Shown here in pieces: positions 45,514-55,142 of a DNA stretch of 64,000 nt. Made by a program: the position numbers and the translations under genes. The notes beneath the pieces are model-generated. The model saw only the letters and a list, made by a program, of their open reading frames with translations. It was not told the DNA's origin and made no database searches. The DNA is from Burkholderiales bacterium (GTDB taxonomy: Bacteria; Pseudomonadota; Gammaproteobacteria; Burkholderiales; JAEUOS01), in NCBI GenBank assembly GCA_016790635.1, contig JAEUOR010000026.1:86299-150298 (forward strand), in the 5' to 3' direction. Numbering within the stretch: position 1 is the stretch's first letter; the number at the start of each line of letters is the position of its first letter.

Positions 45514-46574
45514 GCGGACTCTCCGGCCTTGCCGCCCGAAGGCGCGCCGGGCGCAGCGCCGGACGAGGAAGCGGCCTGCCCACCGGCGGCTGCGGCCGCC
45601 TGCGATCCGCCGCGCAGCTTCGCCAGCACGCCATCGCAAATGCCGAGGATCCCGCCGCGCGCGAACAGCACGACGATCACGAGCAGGAGGCCGATGCCGA
45701 AGAACCAGTATTCGGGAAACTGCTTGGCAAGAAAATCCTGTGCGATCAGGAACACGATCGGCCCGACAAACGCGCCGTACAAACGACCCACCCCGCCGAG
45801 AATCAGCATCACCATCAATTCGCCCGACAGCTCGAAGCCGAGCACATTGAGGCCGACCACCTGGTTGGTCTGCGTAAGCAGCACGCCGGCGATGCCGGCC
45901 ATCACGGCCGACACCGTGTAGACGATGACCAGACGCGCGGTGACGGGGGCGCCGATGGCTTCCATGCGCGCGCGGTTTTCGCGGATGCCGTTGAGGCTCG
46001 CTCCGAACGGCGAGTAAATGATGCGCCGCACCAGCCACCAGCAGATGAAAAGCAGGAGCAGGCACCACCAGTACGCCGTCTTGCCGAAGAGATCGAACTT
46101 GAACATGCCCAGGATCGGGGCCACCACCACGCCGGCCAGGCCGTCGGCACCACCGGTCAGGTCGGTCGCCTTGTTGGCGATCTCCATGCACACCGCGGCC
46201 ACCGCGAGCGTCAGCATCAGTTGCGTCAGGCCGTGGGTGCGCATGACGACCGTGCCGGTGACAAGGCCCAGCAATCCGGCGGTGAGCGCGCCTGCAATCA
46301 ACTGCAGGAACGGATCGGTCACGCCGAGCTTGACCGAAATGATGCCGGAGACATAGGCCCCCAGCCCGAAGAACGCGGCATGCCCGAGGGTGATGATGCC
46401 GGCATAGCCCAGGATCAGATCAAGCGAGAGCGCGAACAGGATGTAGGTGAGCACGCGCGCGCCCATCGACAGGTATTCGGGCAGCAGGAAGAACACGGCG
46501 ACCGCCAGCACCCACGGAAGCCACTCGGTCCAGCGGACGCGCGGGCTGGCGTTGTACCCCACAGGATGTTTCAC
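45510..46574 (-). CDS. ABC transporter permease (LivM type)
   Basis: A 354-residue permease with about nine helices. It carries YAGIITLGHAAFFGLGAYVS, SPFGASLNGIRENRARMEAI (the EAA-like coupling loop) and MVMLILGGVGRLYGAFVGPI. The last 30 residues are an Ala/Gly/Ser-rich low-complexity tail not usual for the family. Confidence 0.93.
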   Translation of the reverse strand: MKHPVGYNASPRVRWTEWLPWVLAVAVFFLLPEYLSMGARVLTYILFALSLDLILGYAGIITLGHAAFFGLGAYVSGIISVKLGVTDPFLQLIAGALTAGLLGLVTGTVVMRTHGLTQLMLTLAVAAVCMEIANKATDLTGGADGLAGVVVAPILGMFKFDLFGKTAYWWCLLLLFICWWLVRRIIYSPFGASLNGIRENRARMEAIGAPVTARLVIVYTVSAVMAGIAGVLLTQTNQVVGLNVLGFELSGELMVMLILGGVGRLYGAFVGPIVFLIAQDFLAKQFPEYWFFGIGLLLVIVVLFARGGILGICDGVLAKLRGGSQAAAAAGGQAASSSGAAPGAPSGGKAGESA

Positions 46575-46647
46575 GCGGCCTCCCCGATGCGAGTACCGCG
46601 CGGCCCGGCGGACGACAAGGGCAGGCAGGAGGAACCGGGCCGATGTG

Positions 46648-47523
46648 TCATGCGCGCTTCCCGAACAGGCCCGCCGGACGCCACAGCAACAGACCGATGG
46701 TCGCGGCGTAGATGAAGAACGCGCCGAACTGCGGCACCCAGTACTTGCACGCGGTGTCGGTAATGCCGATCAGGAGTGCTGCGACAAACGGCCCGCGCAG
46801 GCTGCCGAGGCCGCCGACCGACACCACGATCAGGAAGTACACCAGCTGCTCGAACGGATAGGTCGGCTGGATCGCGATGATGTCCGCACCGAGCGCGCCG
46901 CCCAGGCCGGCCAGGCCGCTGCCGATGGCAAAGGTGATCGTGAACAGGCGCCTGGTGTTGATGCCGATCGATTGCGCCATCGCACGGTTGTCGACCGCCG
47001 CACGCACCATTGCACCCCACAGGGTGCGTTCGATGCCGAACCACAGCGCGCCGATCATGCCGGCGCTGAACAGGATCAGGAATACGCGATAGGCGGGAAA
47101 GTCGCGCCCCAGGAGCGAGAACTGGCCCTTGAGATAGCCGGGCAAAAGGACCGGTTGCTGCAAGGTGCCGTAGATGAGGCGCGCCACGGCGACCGACATG
47201 AAGATGAGGCCGATGGTAAAGAGCACCTGCTCCAGCTCGGCCGCGCCGTACAGCCGCGAGTACAGGAACTTCTCGAGCACCACGCTCACCGCGGCCACCA
47301 GCACAAACGCCAGCAGCAGGGCGAGCGGAAACGGAATCTGGAAACGCGCCAGCGACGACACCAGGATGTAGCCGCCCGCCATGGCGAACACCCCATGGGC
47401 GAGGTTGGTGAAGCCCATCAGCCCCATCGTGACCGACAGTCCCACGGAGATCACGTACAGGATCATGCCGTAGGCGACGCCATGAAAGGCGACGCTGACC
47501 AGGGAGGAGAGAAACGCTTCCAC
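46648..47523 (-). CDS. ABC transporter permease (LivH type)
   Basis: A 291-residue permease starting with GTG. Blocks include LSVTMGLMGFTNLAHGVFAM, RTLWGAMVRAAVDNRAMAQS (coupling loop) and YFLIVVSVGGLGSLRGPFVA. It lies between the solute receptor gene and the LivM-type permease gene. Confidence 0.93.
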   Translation of the reverse strand: MEAFLSSLVSVAFHGVAYGMILYVISVGLSVTMGLMGFTNLAHGVFAMAGGYILVSSLARFQIPFPLALLLAFVLVAAVSVVLEKFLYSRLYGAAELEQVLFTIGLIFMSVAVARLIYGTLQQPVLLPGYLKGQFSLLGRDFPAYRVFLILFSAGMIGALWFGIERTLWGAMVRAAVDNRAMAQSIGINTRRLFTITFAIGSGLAGLGGALGADIIAIQPTYPFEQLVYFLIVVSVGGLGSLRGPFVAALLIGITDTACKYWVPQFGAFFIYAATIGLLLWRPAGLFGKRA

Positions 47524-47586
47524 GAGCAGGAGTCGATATCCGGGAGGTGATGCGGGCCAACGGGTCGCAAGCCCTGAAAAACGACC

Positions 47587-47636
47587 GCGGCCGCGGCACC
47601 CCGCGCGGCACTGCCGCCGGGGGACTACGCGGCCGC
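47587..47636 (-). repeat. Inverted GCGGCCGC pair between receptor and permease genes
   Basis: Two copies of GCGGCCGC (47587-47594 and 47629-47636) lie in the 129-base gap after the solute receptor gene. They can pair into a long GC-rich hairpin that would protect the receptor message or reduce read-through. No U-run follows. Confidence 0.4.
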
Positions 47637-47652
47637 TACAGGCGAGGCGCGC

Positions 47653-48870
47653 TCACTTCTTGTCGGTCTTGTCGAACTCCTTGAGCGGATCCTTGATCGC
47701 AGCGCTGATCATCTCCAGTTCGACGTTGGCGAGCTGACCGCCGACCTTGCGCACTTCGCGCAGGTATTGGGGGTTGATGATGTCGCGCGTCTCCGGGTCG
47801 ATCGAAAGGTTGCCGCGCGGGCTGCTGGTTGACTTGTAGGTTTTCCAGAAATCCACCGTCTTCTGCGCGTCGATCACGCCTTTTTGCGCGCGGATGGCGG
47901 CATAGATCGCATCCATCGCGTCCCATGCGCCGACCACCATGAAGCCGGGGTTGAGATTGGCGCCATACTCCTTCTTGTAGGCGGCGACGAAGGCCTTGTT
48001 CGCCGGCCGGTCCGCCGCAGCCGAGTAGTGGTGCACGGTGGTCACGCCGAGCGCAATGTCGCCCATGCCGGCGAGTTCCTCGTCGGTGACGATGTCGCCC
48101 GTGCCGAGGTACTTGATGCCGGCCTTCTCCATCGACAGATCGCCGTAGGCCTTCATCATCGCGGCGGCCTGCTTGCCGGCGGGATTGAAGGCGAAGATCA
48201 CATCGGGCTTGGCGTCCTTGATGCGCTGCATGAAGGGCACGAAGTCGGGGTTGGCGAACGGGATGCGCACCGCACCGATGATTTCACCACCGCCTTCCTT
48301 GAAGCCGCGCGTGAAGCAGCCTTCGGCTTCGTGGCCCGGCGCGAAGTCGCTCACCGCGGTGTACGCCTTCTTGTATTTCTTCGCCGCCCACTGCCCCGCC
48401 GGGTAGGCCGACTGGCAAAGCGTGAAAGACATGCGCGACATGAAAGGCGCGGCGTTGAGGATCCGCGCGCCTGCCGCGTTCATGCTCATGACCGGCACCT
48501 TGGCCTCGGTCGAGAGCGGCGCGATGGCCGCGAGATTCGGTGTCCAGACGATGCCGGTGATGAGGTTGACCCTGTCGCGCACGATCAACTCCTGCGCGAT
48601 GCGCTTGGCCACGTCCGGGTTGGCGCCGGTGTCGTCGCGCTGCACGATCTCGACCTTGACGCCGGGCGGAAGCTTGTCGGCGTTCATCTTCATGTAGAGC
48701 TTGACGCCCTTGTCGATCTGGTCGCCCTGCGCGGCGCCGGGCCCGCTGTAGGTGCTGATCAGGCCGATCTTGACGGTCTGCGCGGCAACGGGCAAGGCGC
48801 CCATCGCGATGCCGAGCGCGACGGCCGTGAGGGTATGGCGCAGCGTGATGCGAGCGGTGGAAGTTTTCAT
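47653..48870 (-). CDS. ABC transporter periplasmic substrate-binding protein (LivK type)
   Basis: A 405-residue receptor with a leader ending LPVAAQ. KIGLISTYSGPGAAQGDQID is the family start, with GPGAAQ where sugars or amino acids are bound. IAPLSTEAKVPVMSMNAAGA and DVIFAFNPAGKQAAAMMKAY follow. It is the first gene of the Liv-type operon. Ligand unknown; the length and GPGAA loop fit the branch that often binds aromatic or aliphatic acids. Confidence 0.92.
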   Translation of the reverse strand: MKTSTARITLRHTLTAVALGIAMGALPVAAQTVKIGLISTYSGPGAAQGDQIDKGVKLYMKMNADKLPPGVKVEIVQRDDTGANPDVAKRIAQELIVRDRVNLITGIVWTPNLAAIAPLSTEAKVPVMSMNAAGARILNAAPFMSRMSFTLCQSAYPAGQWAAKKYKKAYTAVSDFAPGHEAEGCFTRGFKEGGGEIIGAVRIPFANPDFVPFMQRIKDAKPDVIFAFNPAGKQAAAMMKAYGDLSMEKAGIKYLGTGDIVTDEELAGMGDIALGVTTVHHYSAAADRPANKAFVAAYKKEYGANLNPGFMVVGAWDAMDAIYAAIRAQKGVIDAQKTVDFWKTYKSTSSPRGNLSIDPETRDIINPQYLREVRKVGGQLANVELEMISAAIKDPLKEFDKTDKK

Positions 48871-49068
48871 GCTGTCTCCTCGTGTTTTGTAACGAACGGA
48901 CCCAGGAGCGAACGGACCTTTGAAGAGTATAGCGCCGGCGCAACCTTCGCCCGCGCTATTTTGCATCCAGCAGATATGCCGGGGCGGCATATCGACGGGA
49001 CGGCCGCGCCAGAGGCCTGGGGCCATGCCCACCGCACGGCATGTCGTGCCAAACCGCGCCCCCTGGCG

Positions 49069-50436
49069 TCAGAACCCGCGCAAAACCTTCTCGCGCATGG
49101 TCACGAACTCCTCCGCCGCGGTGGGATGAATGGCCATGGTGTCGTCGAACTGCTGCTTGGTCAACCCGGCCACCACCGCGATGCCGATGCCCTGGATGAT
49201 TTCCGGCGCGTCGGGGCCGACCATGTGCACGCCGACCACCTTTTGCGATTTCGGCTCGACGATGAGCTTCATGTAGGTCTGTTCGCTGCGCCCCGAGAGC
49301 GTGTGCTTCATGGGCCGGAACTTCGCCTGGTAGACCTCCACCCGCCCGTATTTCTGGATCGCCGCCTCTTCGCTGTCGCCGACGGTGCCGATCGGCGGCT
49401 GGCTGAAGACCGCCGATGGGATGTTGGCATGCGAGACCGAGGTGGGCCGGTTGTTGAAGAGGGTATTGGCCAGCGCCTGGCCCTCGCGAATCGCGACCGG
49501 GGTCAATTGCACGCGATGGGTGACATCTCCCACGGCGTGGATGCTCGGCACGGAGCTCTGACCGTACTGGTCGACGATGACCGCGCCGTTTTCGTCCAGG
49601 GCGACGCCGGCCTCCGCCAGCCCCAGGCCGGCGGTGTTGGGCATGCGGCCGGTGGCGAACATGACGCAATCGCAGTCGACGCTGATGTCGACATCGCTGG
49701 TGCGCACGCGCAGCGCGCCGCCGTGGCGTTCGATGGAAGTCAGTTCATTGCGCAGCAACACCCGAATGCCCTTGGCCTCGATCTGGCCGCGCAGGTGCGC
49801 GCGCACGTCGTCGTCGAAGCCGCGCAGGATCTCCGAGCCGCGGTAGGAAAGCGTGACTTCCGCCCCCAGCCCGCGAAAGATGCCGGCGAATTCCACCGCG
49901 ATGTAGCCGCCGCCGACCATCAGCACGCGCCTGGGCATCTCCGTGAGCTCGAAGGCCTCGTTGGAGCTGATGCCCAGTTCCGCGCCCGGGATGTCGGGCT
50001 TGACCGGCCAGCCGCCCGTGGCCACCAGGATGTGCCGGGCCGTGTGGCGCTTGCCTTCGACTTCGACGGTGTGCGCATCGACGACGCGCGCCCGCCCGCG
50101 CATGAAGTTGACGCCGGCCTTGGCAAGCAGGTTTTCGTAGATGCCTTCCAGGCGCGCGATCTCGCGGTTCTTGGCTTCGATCAGCCTGGGCCAGGAGAAT
50201 TCAGCCTGCGGCACGCTCCAGCCGTAGCCGGCCGCGTCCTCGAAGTCCTCGTGAAAATGCGCGGCGTAAACCAGGAGTTTCTTGGGCACGCAGCCGCGGA
50301 TGACGCAGGTGCCGCCGGCGCGGTAGGACTCGGCCACCGCCACCTTGGCGCCGGACGAAGCTGCAACGCGGCTCGCGCGCACGCCGCCCGAGCCCGCGCC
50401 GATGACGAAGAAATCGAAGTCCTTGGGGGTGGTCAT
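49069..50436 (-). CDS. gor: Glutathione-disulfide reductase
   Basis: A 455-residue FAD enzyme. It has DFFVIGAGSGGVRASRVAAS (FAD), the redox disulfide in GGTCVIRGCVPKK, RVLMVGGGYIAVEFAGIFRG (NADPH) with SYRG and LRGF Arg residues for the 2'-phosphate, FATGRMPNT, and AIHPTAAEEFVTMRE with the catalytic His-Glu pair. It keeps glutathione reduced with NADPH. It appears monocistronic. Confidence 0.93.
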   Translation of the reverse strand: MTTPKDFDFFVIGAGSGGVRASRVAASSGAKVAVAESYRAGGTCVIRGCVPKKLLVYAAHFHEDFEDAAGYGWSVPQAEFSWPRLIEAKNREIARLEGIYENLLAKAGVNFMRGRARVVDAHTVEVEGKRHTARHILVATGGWPVKPDIPGAELGISSNEAFELTEMPRRVLMVGGGYIAVEFAGIFRGLGAEVTLSYRGSEILRGFDDDVRAHLRGQIEAKGIRVLLRNELTSIERHGGALRVRTSDVDISVDCDCVMFATGRMPNTAGLGLAEAGVALDENGAVIVDQYGQSSVPSIHAVGDVTHRVQLTPVAIREGQALANTLFNNRPTSVSHANIPSAVFSQPPIGTVGDSEEAAIQKYGRVEVYQAKFRPMKHTLSGRSEQTYMKLIVEPKSQKVVGVHMVGPDAPEIIQGIGIAVVAGLTKQQFDDTMAIHPTAAEEFVTMREKVLRGF

Positions 50437-50511
50437 GTCGTTCTGGTGCTGCTTCGGTCTGGCTTGCCGACACTATATCGCCCCGCGCCGCCGGACCCGG
50501 CCCGCGCGGAC

Positions 50512-51450
50512 CTAGAGGTCGAGGCCGACTCCCATGGCCCAGACCAGCGCAGAGAAGCTCAGGAATGCCAGGGCCGTGGACACGAGGATGGACCCGGAGA
50601 TCGAATCGGACTCGCTGCCCGCACGCTCTGCAAAGAGGAACACCGAACCCGCCACCGGCAGCGCCGCCATCAGCACCAGCACCTGCACCTCGAGGTGCGA
50701 CAGGCCGAACATGAACGCTGCCACCAGCGCGACGATATAAGGGTGCAGCAGCAGCTTGCCGCCGGTGATCAGCATCACTTCGGCGCGCAGCACCGGCACG
50801 CCCGGCCGGTAGAGCGACACGCCGATCGCGAAGAGCGCCACCGGCACCGCAGCGCTGCCGAGAAGGCGCACCAGCTGGTCGGGCGCGGCCGGCAGCTTGA
50901 GGCCCGCCGCCGACCCAGCCGCCCCCGCCACCACTGCCCAGATCATCGGATTCCTGACCACCCGCAACAGCGAGCCTACGAAGATTTCGCGCGCGCCCGC
51001 TCCGCCGGACCCGGCCAGCGCCAGGCCGACCGAGAGCAGCACGAACACGTCCGCCATGCCGCCGGCGACGATGATCGGCAACGCCTCCTCGCCCAGGAAG
51101 GCCGGGATCAGCGCGAAGCCCATGTAGCCCCAGTTCGACCACGACACCGCCAGGCCCGGGTAGGCAGCCTCTTGCGCGCGGTCCATGTGCGCGAAGCGAT
51201 AGGTCATGACGAAGATGACGAAGGTGATGAGGCCGGCCGTCATGTAGGCGGCAAACACGCGGCCGTTGATGATCTGGGCGAACGGCGTCTCCAGCATGAA
51301 GCGGAACATCATGCAGGGCAGCGCGAAATACAGCACGAAGGTATTGAGCGCCGGGATCGCGTTCTGCGGCAAGAGATTCAGGCGCGAGGCGATGGTGCCG
51401 CAGGCGATGAGGGCGAAAAACGGCGCGGCGACGTTGAGGATCGCGAGCAT
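50512..51450 (-). CDS. AEC-family permease (auxin efflux carrier-like)
   Basis: A 312-residue membrane protein with ten helices in the 5+5 AEC arrangement: AAPFFALIACGTIASRLNLL at the start, ALPCMMFRFMLETPFAQI with the helix break, and ALFAIGVSLYRPGVPVLRAE at the second repeat. Members export or take up malate, malonate or other small acids. Its ATG overlaps the preceding stop by one base (TGATG), so it is translationally coupled to the DUF3025 gene. Confidence 0.88.
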   Translation of the reverse strand: MLAILNVAAPFFALIACGTIASRLNLLPQNAIPALNTFVLYFALPCMMFRFMLETPFAQIINGRVFAAYMTAGLITFVIFVMTYRFAHMDRAQEAAYPGLAVSWSNWGYMGFALIPAFLGEEALPIIVAGGMADVFVLLSVGLALAGSGGAGAREIFVGSLLRVVRNPMIWAVVAGAAGSAAGLKLPAAPDQLVRLLGSAAVPVALFAIGVSLYRPGVPVLRAEVMLITGGKLLLHPYIVALVAAFMFGLSHLEVQVLVLMAALPVAGSVFLFAERAGSESDSISGSILVSTALAFLSFSALVWAMGVGLDL

Positions 51451-52262
51451 CAGGCTGCCTTGCGCCGCCCGGGGCGGAACTGCCGGGTGTCGAGGTAGTA
51501 CGTCTCGTCCATATTGGCGTCGTTCCAGCCCGGGATGCCGTTGATCGGCACCGGCTGCAGCCGTCCCGTGGCGGCGATGCGTGCCGGGTCGGCCAGGAAG
51601 GCGGCGGTCTGCGCATCCATCCACGCGAGGCGCACGGCCGGCGATGCCGCAAGCAACGCGCTGTCGGCCGTAAAGAAGAGCGCGCGCCCGGTGGCGCCGA
51701 AATCCATGCCCAAGGTGCGCTCGTTCAACGCATGGCCGATGATCGCGAAGTCCATGGTCCGGCGCACGCGTTCGCGCTGCACCCAGAAGAGCTCGTGCCA
51801 GCGAAACGCGCGCGCCAGGCCGACCAGTTCCGCGTCCGCGGCGGCGACGATGAGGCCGCCTTCGTCCAGCAGCGTCAGGAGGTTGCGCACGACGCTGCGG
51901 CCATTGGGCGCGTCATCCAGCCCTTCGGCCACGTGCAGCGCGTTGATCGCCGCCTTGGTGCGCGGAAAGCTGAGCCAGGCGCAGGCGTGAAAGGCGTCGT
52001 GCCAACAGGCCGCCCGCGTCTCGACTTCGCCCCGCTCCAGCACCCGTTCTTCGAAGGCGAGCGCCGAAGGGGGCGGCACCGAAGGCGGGACAAAGCGGAT
52101 CGGCAGGCCGCGCGCATTGCACACGCCGCGCGCACGCGCCGCCGCCGACCAGTCGGCATGGTCGGGCCAGCGCTCGCGCGGCAAGTCGGCCAACAGCGGC
52201 AACAAGGGAGCGATCGGCGCAATCGGCGCGCGTGCGCGCCACGCCGGCCAGTCAGGCTGCAT
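51450..52262 (-). CDS. DUF3025 family protein
   Basis: A 270-residue protein with the DUF3025 pattern: LPIRFVPPS, WHDAFHACAWLSFPRTKAAI and a closing block NMDETYYLDTRQFRPGRRK. It is soluble and has no catalytic motif that I recognise. It lies between pyrC and the AEC permease on the same strand, an arrangement I recall as common in this order but cannot verify here. Confidence 0.85.
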   Translation of the reverse strand: MQPDWPAWRARAPIAPIAPLLPLLADLPRERWPDHADWSAAARARGVCNARGLPIRFVPPSVPPPSALAFEERVLERGEVETRAACWHDAFHACAWLSFPRTKAAINALHVAEGLDDAPNGRSVVRNLLTLLDEGGLIVAAADAELVGLARAFRWHELFWVQRERVRRTMDFAIIGHALNERTLGMDFGATGRALFFTADSALLAASPAVRLAWMDAQTAAFLADPARIAATGRLQPVPINGIPGWNDANMDETYYLDTRQFRPGRRKAA

Positions 52263-52277
52263 CGGCGCCTATCACTA

Positions 52278-53324
52278 TCACGCGCCGGAGACGAGTTTCC
52301 AGGCGAGCGTCTCGCCGGCGCGCAACGGCACGATGCCCGAGGCATCGACATAGTCCAGGCGCTCCGGCACCTGCCAGGCAGTCCGCTCGAGCCTCACCGT
52401 GCCGCCGTTGCGCGGCAACCCGTAGAAGTCGGGCCCATGAAATGACGCGAAGGCCTCCAGGCGATTCAACGCACCCGAGGCCTCGAACACCTCGGCATAC
52501 AGCTCCAGCGCATGCGGCGCGGTGTAGCAGCCGGCACAGCCGCACGAGATTTCCTTGGTGTTGGTCGCATGCGGCGCGGAGTCAGTGCCGAGGAAGAATT
52601 TCGGGCTGCCCGAAGTCGCCGCCTTGACCAGCGCCAGCCGATGCTCCTCGCGCTTCAGGATCGGCAGGCAGTAGTAGTGCGGCCGGATGCCCCCCTGGAA
52701 GAGCGCGTTGCGGTTATAGAGCAGATGCTGCGGCGTGATCGTCGCCGCGACATTGCCGGGCGCGGCAGCCACATACTCCGCACCCTGCCGCGTGGTGATG
52801 TGCTCCAACACCACCTTGAGCGACGGCAGGCGACGGAGCAAGGGGTCGAGCACGCGCTCGACAAACACCGCCTCGCGGTCGAACACATCCACCGCCGGGT
52901 CAGTCACCTCGCCATGCAGGAGCAGCGGAACGCCCGCGGCGGCCATCGCCTCCAGCGCCTTCATCGGCCGCGCAATGTCCGTAACCCCGGCATCCGAATT
53001 GGTCGTCGCACCCGCGGGGTAATACTTGAGCGCCTTGACGAACCCGGAGTCCGCAACCCGACGAATCTCCTCGGCCGGCGTGTTGTCGGTAAGGTAGAGC
53101 GTCATGAGCGGCTCGAACCGCGCGCCGGCAGGCACCGCAGCCAGGATGCGCTCCCGATACGCCGCCGCCTCCGCCACCGACCGCACCGGCGGCTTGAGAT
53201 TGGGCATGATGATCGCCCGGCGGAACTGGCGCACCGTGGCCGGCAGCACCGCCCGCGTTGCAGCGCCGTCGCGCACGTGCAGGTGCCAGTCGTCGGGGGT
53301 GGTGATCTCCAGGGCGGTGGTCAT
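52278..53324 (-). CDS. pyrC: Dihydroorotase (class II)
   Basis: A 348-residue enzyme, the standard PyrC length. The zinc ligands are [10 protein letters not shown], the carboxylated Lys in [28 protein letters not shown] and VLEHITT; the catalytic Asp is in [14 protein letters not shown]. It cyclises N-carbamoyl-aspartate in pyrimidine synthesis. The ATG at 53324 gives the normal N-terminus; a longer reading adds 13 residues without support. Confidence 0.96.
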   Translation of the reverse strand: MTTALEITTPDDWHLHVRDGAATRAVLPATVRQFRRAIIMPNLKPPVRSVAEAAAYRERILAAVPAGARFEPLMTLYLTDNTPAEEIRRVADSGFVKALKYYPAGATTNSDAGVTDIARPMKALEAMAAAGVPLLLHGEVTDPAVDVFDREAVFVERVLDPLLRRLPSLKVVLEHITTRQGAEYVAAAPGNVAATITPQHLLYNRNALFQGGIRPHYYCLPILKREEHRLALVKAATSGSPKFFLGTDSAPHATNTKEISCGCAGCYTAPHALELYAEVFEASGALNRLEAFASFHGPDFYGLPRNGGTVRLERTAWQVPERLDYVDASGIVPLRAGETLAWKLVSGA

Positions 53325-53667
53325 CGGTCTGTCGCGCAGCAAGGCGTGCGGGTGTTGCGTCACGCCATTATCGCCAACTGCCGCAGATCAGCCGGCAACG
53401 GCACGCCTCTCTCTGCGAGGACGTGCCTGTAGGTCAGCCGCAGCACAACGAAGGCTACCGGACACGGTGGGAAGAGTGTATAAAGGATTCGACATCGGAA
53501 TGCTGCCTTGGTCGGCCGGATGATGATGCAAACAATGCCGATCGTGCGTCAAAGCCCAATGACAATGCGGCTCTGCGACGGAGCGCACACTCCAAGTTAT
53601 AGAGGCAACGCGCCTTGTTGTTGTACGGACGCCCCTATCCCCCGAGAACAACGTTAGGTTTCTCCGA
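53325..53667. other. Non-coding gap of lower GC, left boundary of cassette-like block
   Basis: This 343-base gap holds no convincing gene. Base composition falls towards its right end. It closes with GTTAGGT at 53653-53659, eight bases before the next ATG, matching the integron core GTTRRRY. The complementary left arm of an attC site could not be identified; GCCCAAT near 53554 is only a weak match. Confidence 0.4.
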
Positions 53668-54543
53668 ATGCCTCAGCACCGCATCACTATCGATGGGACT
53701 GGATTCGTTACAGAGGCAATAGCGGAGCGCCTTCGAGGTCTGCCGTCTGGAAACAAGGCTTTCTTGGACGTCGTCATGTCCACAGTCGCGTTCGCTAATG
53801 AGCTTGCGAGGCGTCTTCCTGTTTCGTCGCCTCATGTCACACCTGAAGAAAAGCAGAGGGTCATCGCCTTGGCTCTTCTAGTCCGTCTTGTAGAAGTCCT
53901 GGAGTCAATGATCATCTTGGCCTCTCACGGCGTACGCCAAGAACTGCAAACCCTTTTTCGCGTTTTCTTAGACGCGTACTTTCTCCTCGCGAATGTATGC
54001 TCCGACCCTGGATTCTTAGCGGTGTACTTCCGCACTGATGAACCCGAGCGGCTCAAACTGCTTAACGCAGCCGCGCAACAAGAACATGAACTGTTCGCGG
54101 CAATCAATGAGTACAACACCGAGGCGGTTCGGACGTCGCTGGGGCAACGCATCAGGGAAGAAGCGATTCAGACCTTCAACTCGTACGCATATGCAAAGAA
54201 TGTCGGTTGCGAGCACGTTTATGATTCAATGTACCGTCTCTCTAGCCCTTCGGTTCATTCCGGGCCGCGATGTTTGGCGAATTACATTCAGACCGACGAA
54301 GAAGGCAACGTCATGAAGGTTCTGCACCGAGGCGATATCGAAACCGTTCACCGTGCTTTGTACGATACGGAGTGGTTCATGTTGAAGGCGCTAAGTGGAG
54401 TGTGCGAATTGTTCGCCGTATCAGGGTTGGAGCGGATTACGGAATTCGAAACCGCGTTGGAGGTCGCGATGGTCAGGCACGAGAACCCTAATTTTTGCTT
54501 GCCCACGGACATTAAGCCAGCGGGCTCTGTCCCACTGGCTTAG
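53668..54543 (+). CDS. DUF5677-like protein in low-GC block
   Basis: A 291-residue soluble, mainly helical protein. VRLVEVLESMIILASHGVRQ, FRVFLDAYFLLANVCSDPGF and the later YDSMYRLSSPSVHSG with Tyr, Ser and His match the DUF5677 pattern (assignment by eye). Codon use is clearly less GC-rich than pyrC or the downstream host genes, indicating transfer. It starts 8 bases after a GTTRRRY heptamer, and its 3' end overlaps an attC-like hairpin. Confidence 0.8.
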   Translation: MPQHRITIDGTGFVTEAIAERLRGLPSGNKAFLDVVMSTVAFANELARRLPVSSPHVTPEEKQRVIALALLVRLVEVLESMIILASHGVRQELQTLFRVFLDAYFLLANVCSDPGFLAVYFRTDEPERLKLLNAAAQQEHELFAAINEYNTEAVRTSLGQRIREEAIQTFNSYAYAKNVGCEHVYDSMYRLSSPSVHSGPRCLANYIQTDEEGNVMKVLHRGDIETVHRALYDTEWFMLKALSGVCELFAVSGLERITEFETALEVAMVRHENPNFCLPTDIKPAGSVPLA

Positions 54544-54567
54544 CGCTGGTGGAGCAGCTCGTTAGGC
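54486..54567 (+). repeat. attC-like integron recombination site
   Basis: CCCTAAT (54486) resembles the R'' core RYYYAAC but misses the final C. TAAGCCAGCGGG and CCCACTGGCTTA form a central hairpin at 54513-54542 with one mismatch. The site ends in the perfect R' core GTTAGGC (54561-54567). The outer arms pair imperfectly (CCAC with GTGG, GCT with AGC), as attC sites do. The 82-base length is within the normal range. Confidence 0.45.
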
Positions 54568-54581
54568 CCCAGAGCGCACGT

Positions 54582-55091
54582 ATGACCACACCCTTTCGCC
54601 TCGGCCGCCGTCGGTCGTACCAGTGGTAGTTTGCGGGAACCGTAGCTGCAGCTGGGCTTGGTTTCTATCTGCTTCCCACAGCCAGACAGACGCCAGAGCT
54701 CCTGCTTTCGCTGCTCGGAAGCATCGCGGCCTTCTTCCACTTTCTATACGCACAGCACAACTCCAATACGGAGCGGTTTGTCGCATTGTTCAAGGAGTTT
54801 AACGTGCGCTTCGACACGCTGAACGATGTCCTAAACCGAATCAGAAATCTACCTGCCAACGCCTTGATCGAGCCGAAGGACAAGCAGCGCTTATATGACT
54901 ACTTTAATTTGTGCGCAGAAGAATACTTGTACTTTAGGGCTGGCTACATCGATGCAGAGGTCTGGACTTCATGGCTCTGCGGAATGGCCCACTTCGCTTC
55001 AAGTGACGCCGTCCGTTCCATTTGGGACCAGGAGCTTCAACTAGGCTCGTACTATGGCTTCACGCTCTCCCTGATGCCGGCTGAGGCTTAA
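54582..55091 (+). pseudogene. Small membrane protein gene interrupted by one amber codon
   Basis: From ATG 54582 the frame is open for 169 residues except for a single TAG at 54627 (codon 16). After it come a hydrophobic stretch AGTVAAAGLGFYLL, a second segment LLLSLLGSIAAFFHFLYA, and a soluble helical domain (LYDYFNLCAEEYLYFRAGYI). A shorter product could start at TTG 54786 and would lack both membrane segments. The start is 14 bases after the attC-like core. I do not recognise the family. Confidence 0.65.
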
Positions 55092-55142
55092 GCTGCGGGG
55101 TCCGGCAAATTCAATCGATAGCAAGCAAGAAGAGGCGCGCTC

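Noticed and set aside
47884..51498. 1204-codon forward ORF across four reverse genes
   Set aside because: It spans the Liv-type receptor, glutathione reductase and AEC genes, all well supported on the other strand, and its translation has no recognisable domain.
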